A stretch of 6,676 bases of DNA, from assembly GCA_946885665.1 (NCBI GenBank), contig CAMPGT010000220.1, positions 1-6,676 on the forward strand, read 5' to 3'. This DNA comes from an uncultured Chitinophagaceae bacterium (GTDB lineage Bacteria > Bacteroidota > Bacteroidia > Chitinophagales > Chitinophagaceae). The notes below the pieces were generated by a model, which saw only the letters and a program-made list of their open reading frames with translations, searched no databases and was not told where the DNA came from. Position 1 is the first letter of the stretch; each line of letters begins with the position of its first letter. A program made the translations under genes and the position numbers. Shown one piece after another: positions 4,620 to 6,676 of the stretch.

Positions 4620-6676
4620 TCAGCGAATGAGGGTAAGAATGCTTTTGTGGGTGACGAGTCCGCAAACGGTACCTGCTCTGACAATGTAAACATATCCGCC
4701 CTGCGGCTGGGGGATGCCGTTGAGTGTTCCGTCCCAGCATTCTGAAGGATCTTTTGAGGAGAATACGATTTGTCCCCAGCGGTTGTAGATGGTGAATTGT
4801 TCTACTTTCGCGTCGCCCCAGTGTCTGATGCCGAAACAATCATTTTTGCCATCGCTGTTTGGTGTAAATGCGTTTGGCAGGGATGAGAATTCGGGCAGCG
4901 AGCGCACGGTTACGTTGATATTGATCGTGGTATCATAGTGACATGCATTCTCGCTGATGTTAACGGTATAAGTTGTGTTCGAGATAGGGGACGGCGAGAT
5001 GATCGGGGATGTTGCGTCAATGTATTGGCCCGACGAAGTCCATAAATAGTTATCGCCACCGGAAGCTGTTAGAGTCGTCGGCGAGCCCGAACAGATGTTC
5101 ACGATGCCTGTTGCGTTGAACCGGGGAACCGGTATGATACTGATTTTTATGGAGTCTTCGACGGTGCAGAGATTGTTTCCGCTGACTTTCACTTTGTACC
5201 ATCGGTCTTCATTCGTTGCAGCAATGGGATCGGCGATCAATGGATCATTCAGTCCGAATGCAGGTATCCATTTGTAATTGGCACCGCCGGTTGCCTTCAA
5301 TGGAACCAATGCTCCCTTGCAGATCAGCGTATCGTTCGAAACGGTCACCTCCGGGCGCGGCAAAACACTGATGACAATTGAGTCTTTTGCAACGCAGCCG
5401 AACTCGTCCACTCCTGTTACATGATATTTGGTTGTCGAGGCGGGCGTTGCAATTGGATTACTGATGTGAGCGTCAGACAGCGATGCTGCCGGAGTCCACG
5501 TGAGCGACACTTTTTCTTCAACGATTAGCTCTATGGGAGTTCCGGAACATATCGTAGTATCGTCAGTTGCATTTATGTGTGGAGTGATTACAGTGATATG
5601 CAGGCTGTCTCGAATGGGATCGCGCCGTCCGGGAATTATTCCTTCGAAGTAATAAGTGATATTTTCCGGTGGAGTAGCGATTGGGTTAGCAGACGAAGGG
5701 TCATCAAGGTACTTTGCGGGCGTCCATCGATAGTTATTTGACGGAAGTGTTTTGAGTTGCAATGATGTTCCTTCGCAAATCGTTGTGTCGTTGCCTAAAA
5801 ACAAGCTGTCGTAACAATCTACCACTACCACCTGTTTACAAAAAGAGGACTGTGTCGGCAGGCCAATGTCCACTGTCAGGTTGATGTTATAGGTGCCTGT
5901 TTGGTTGTAGCTGATGGGTTGTGGATCCTTATCTTCGGAACCGGGAATGCTTGCATTGTTGCAACCCTTGAAGCGAATGCGCGAGATGGTGTTGTTTTGG
6001 GCATCGGTGATAAAGCCGTAAACGTCTTCATTAACGCGAAATAACTTCGAAATGGAATGAGGAAAATCAAAACCATCGACATCAAGGGATGTGGCTGAAG
6101 GTTGCGAAGTAAGATCCTGGTTAAAATTAAGCCTAACAATGTTGTTGTAACCGGGATGACCATTAACAACAAATCCTATTGTTTCATCGCACGAGCGTAT
6201 GATCGTTATATCGCGGGGATGACCGAGTGTTTGTCCGAGGTCGCCGAGGTTGGTTCCTGCAGGCGTATTTAACAGGGAGTTGCCGAAGTCGAGTCTTGTT
6301 AATGAAAATTCACCGTTCGTTCTCGTTCGGTCACCGGCATTGGTAATGAACACGCGCCAGGTTCCATTATCGTAGATGGCATATAGTCCGGTGGGATACT
6401 GGAGGCCTCCGATATTTCCAAGATTAACTGCCGTTGGAGCGTTCTCAAAACTGGTACCGAAGTTGAACCTGGTAAGCGTGTTATTTTCCGCATTTACCGT
6501 GAGTCCATACCATTGGTTGTTTTCTTGAAAAATATGCAGGTCGATCGGTTGATATAGATTACCGGGATTACCCCAGTCTGTTGCAACGGGCGTTGGGTTG
6601 TCTATGTTGGTGCCGAAGGCAATTCTGATCACTTTAGGGTCGCTGCCGCTCGGCGTATAACCCGAAACGATTATTG
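4620..6676 (-). CDS. Secreted propeller/Ig-repeat protein with T9SS type-B sorting domain, 5' end outside window
   Basis: This is the upstream tandem paralog of the 759-aa protein. The reading frame stays open to the right edge: 14 more codons (IIVSGYTPSG...) precede the GTG at 6632 and align to residue 150 onward of the paralog. So that GTG is not the start, and about 150 residues including the signal peptide are probably missing. Numbering from the GTG codon, visible parts are: the end of propeller repeat 2 and repeats 3-6 (to residue 226), the PKD second half (about 237-273, PISYNQTGTYNINLTV), four Ig-like modules (about 274-348, 349-425, 426-500 and 501-576), and the T9SS type-B sorting domain (582-670, ending LTLIR). 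The paralog has only three Ig modules. A cell-surface or secreted role is inferred; the binding target is unknown. Confidence 0.9.
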   Translation of the reverse strand, partial: IIVSGYTPSGSDPKVIRIAFGTNIDNPTPVATDWGNPGNLYQPIDLHIFQENNQWYGLTVNAENNTLTRFNFGTSFENAPTAVNLGNIGGLQYPTGLYAIYDNGTWRVFITNAGDRTRTNGEFSLTRLDFGNSLLNTPAGTNLGDLGQTLGHPRDITIIRSCDETIGFVVNGHPGYNNIVRLNFNQDLTSQPSATSLDVDGFDFPHSISKLFRVNEDVYGFITDAQNNTISRIRFKGCNNASIPGSEDKDPQPISYNQTGTYNINLTVDIGLPTQSSFCKQVVVVDCYDSLFLGNDTTICEGTSLQLKTLPSNNYRWTPAKYLDDPSSANPIATPPENITYYFEGIIPGRRDPIRDSLHITVITPHINATDDTTICSGTPIELIVEEKVSLTWTPAASLSDAHISNPIATPASTTKYHVTGVDEFGCVAKDSIVISVLPRPEVTVSNDTLICKGALVPLKATGGANYKWIPAFGLNDPLIADPIAATNEDRWYKVKVSGNNLCTVEDSIKISIIPVPRFNATGIVNICSGSPTTLTASGGDNYLWTSSGQYIDATSPIISPSPISNTTYTVNISENACHYDTTININVTVRSLPEFSSLPNAFTPNSDGKNDCFGIRHWGDAKVEQFTIYNRWGQIVFSSKDPSECWDGTLNGIPQPQGGYVYIVRAGTVCGLVTHKSILTLIR
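4623..4889 (-). other. T9SS type-B C-terminal sorting domain (second paralog)
   Basis: The domain carries the same landmarks as the neighbour: LPNAFTPNSDGKNDCFGI, IYNRWGQIVFS, ECWDGTLNG, GGYVYIV and terminal LTLIR. By hand count, 18 of the last 86 residues differ between the two copies, so the sorting domain is among the better conserved parts of the pair. The canonical NGDG is NSDG here. Confidence 0.9.
5358..5588 (-). repeat. Extra Ig-like module absent from the neighbouring paralog
   Basis: Residues about 349-425, numbered from the GTG codon at 6632, form one Ig-like module of roughly 77 residues (TTICSGTP, LTWTPAASL, NPIATPASTTKYHVTG, FGCVAKDSIVISV). In the 759-aa paralog the flanking modules join directly at residues 511-514 (about 3040-3048). 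The module keeps both cysteines (362 and 413), unlike the preceding module of either paralog, and resembles the generic Bacteroidota Ig consensus more than its neighbours do. Confidence 0.8.

Noticed and set aside
4283..4839. Several overlapping frames around the junction of the two paralogs
   Set aside because: They are shadows of the repetitive coding sequence, mostly histidine-, proline- or arginine-rich, with no consistent domain content.
6630..6632. GTG as the start of the upstream secreted protein
   Set aside because: The frame continues to the window edge, and the residues before it align with the paralog, so the codon is an internal valine.

Overview
The window most likely comes from a Bacteroidota chromosome, probably the Chitinophagales/Chitinophagaceae side of the phylum; this placement is inference. 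The evidence is two proteins with type IX secretion type-B (gliding-associated) C-terminal domains, a TAnnTTTG-type promoter box (TAACTTTG) just upstream of a gene, no Shine-Dalgarno sequences, a menaquinone gene of the futalosine route, and GC-rich CCCCCGC-TG-GCGGGGG hairpin repeats.

Layout, left to right. Positions 1-135 are non-coding and hold a three-unit, 40-bp-period palindromic repeat flanked by 8-bp direct repeats (GTCTCACG); the right copy contains the purB stop codon. purB (adenylosuccinate lyase) runs leftward from 1476 to 136. A 57-bp divergent spacer carries a GC-rich palindrome and the promoter box for mqnA (chorismate dehydratase), which runs rightward from a forced TTG start at 1534 to 2289. 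mqnA converges, with a 9-bp gap, on two large tandem paralogous leftward genes. The downstream one is complete (2299-4578, 759 aa). The upstream one is cut by the window edge (4620-6676, 684 codons visible, N-terminus missing).

The two housekeeping enzymes are ordinary. PurB acts in purine synthesis and MqnA commits chorismate to menaquinone; they share only a divergent promoter region. The two large proteins look like secreted surface or adhesin-like proteins: signal peptide (seen in the complete one), a PKD-like domain split by a roughly 325-residue propeller-like repeat region of six blades, an array of Ig-like modules, and a T9SS sorting domain. They are an old tandem duplication, separated by 41 bp and probably co-transcribed, and they differ in Ig-module number (three versus four). 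Their ligands cannot be read from the sequence.

No defence, CRISPR, phage or RNA-gene system is visible. The most interesting items are the nested PKD/propeller architecture, the module gain or loss between the paralogs, and the small hairpin element apparently inserted exactly at the purB stop codon.
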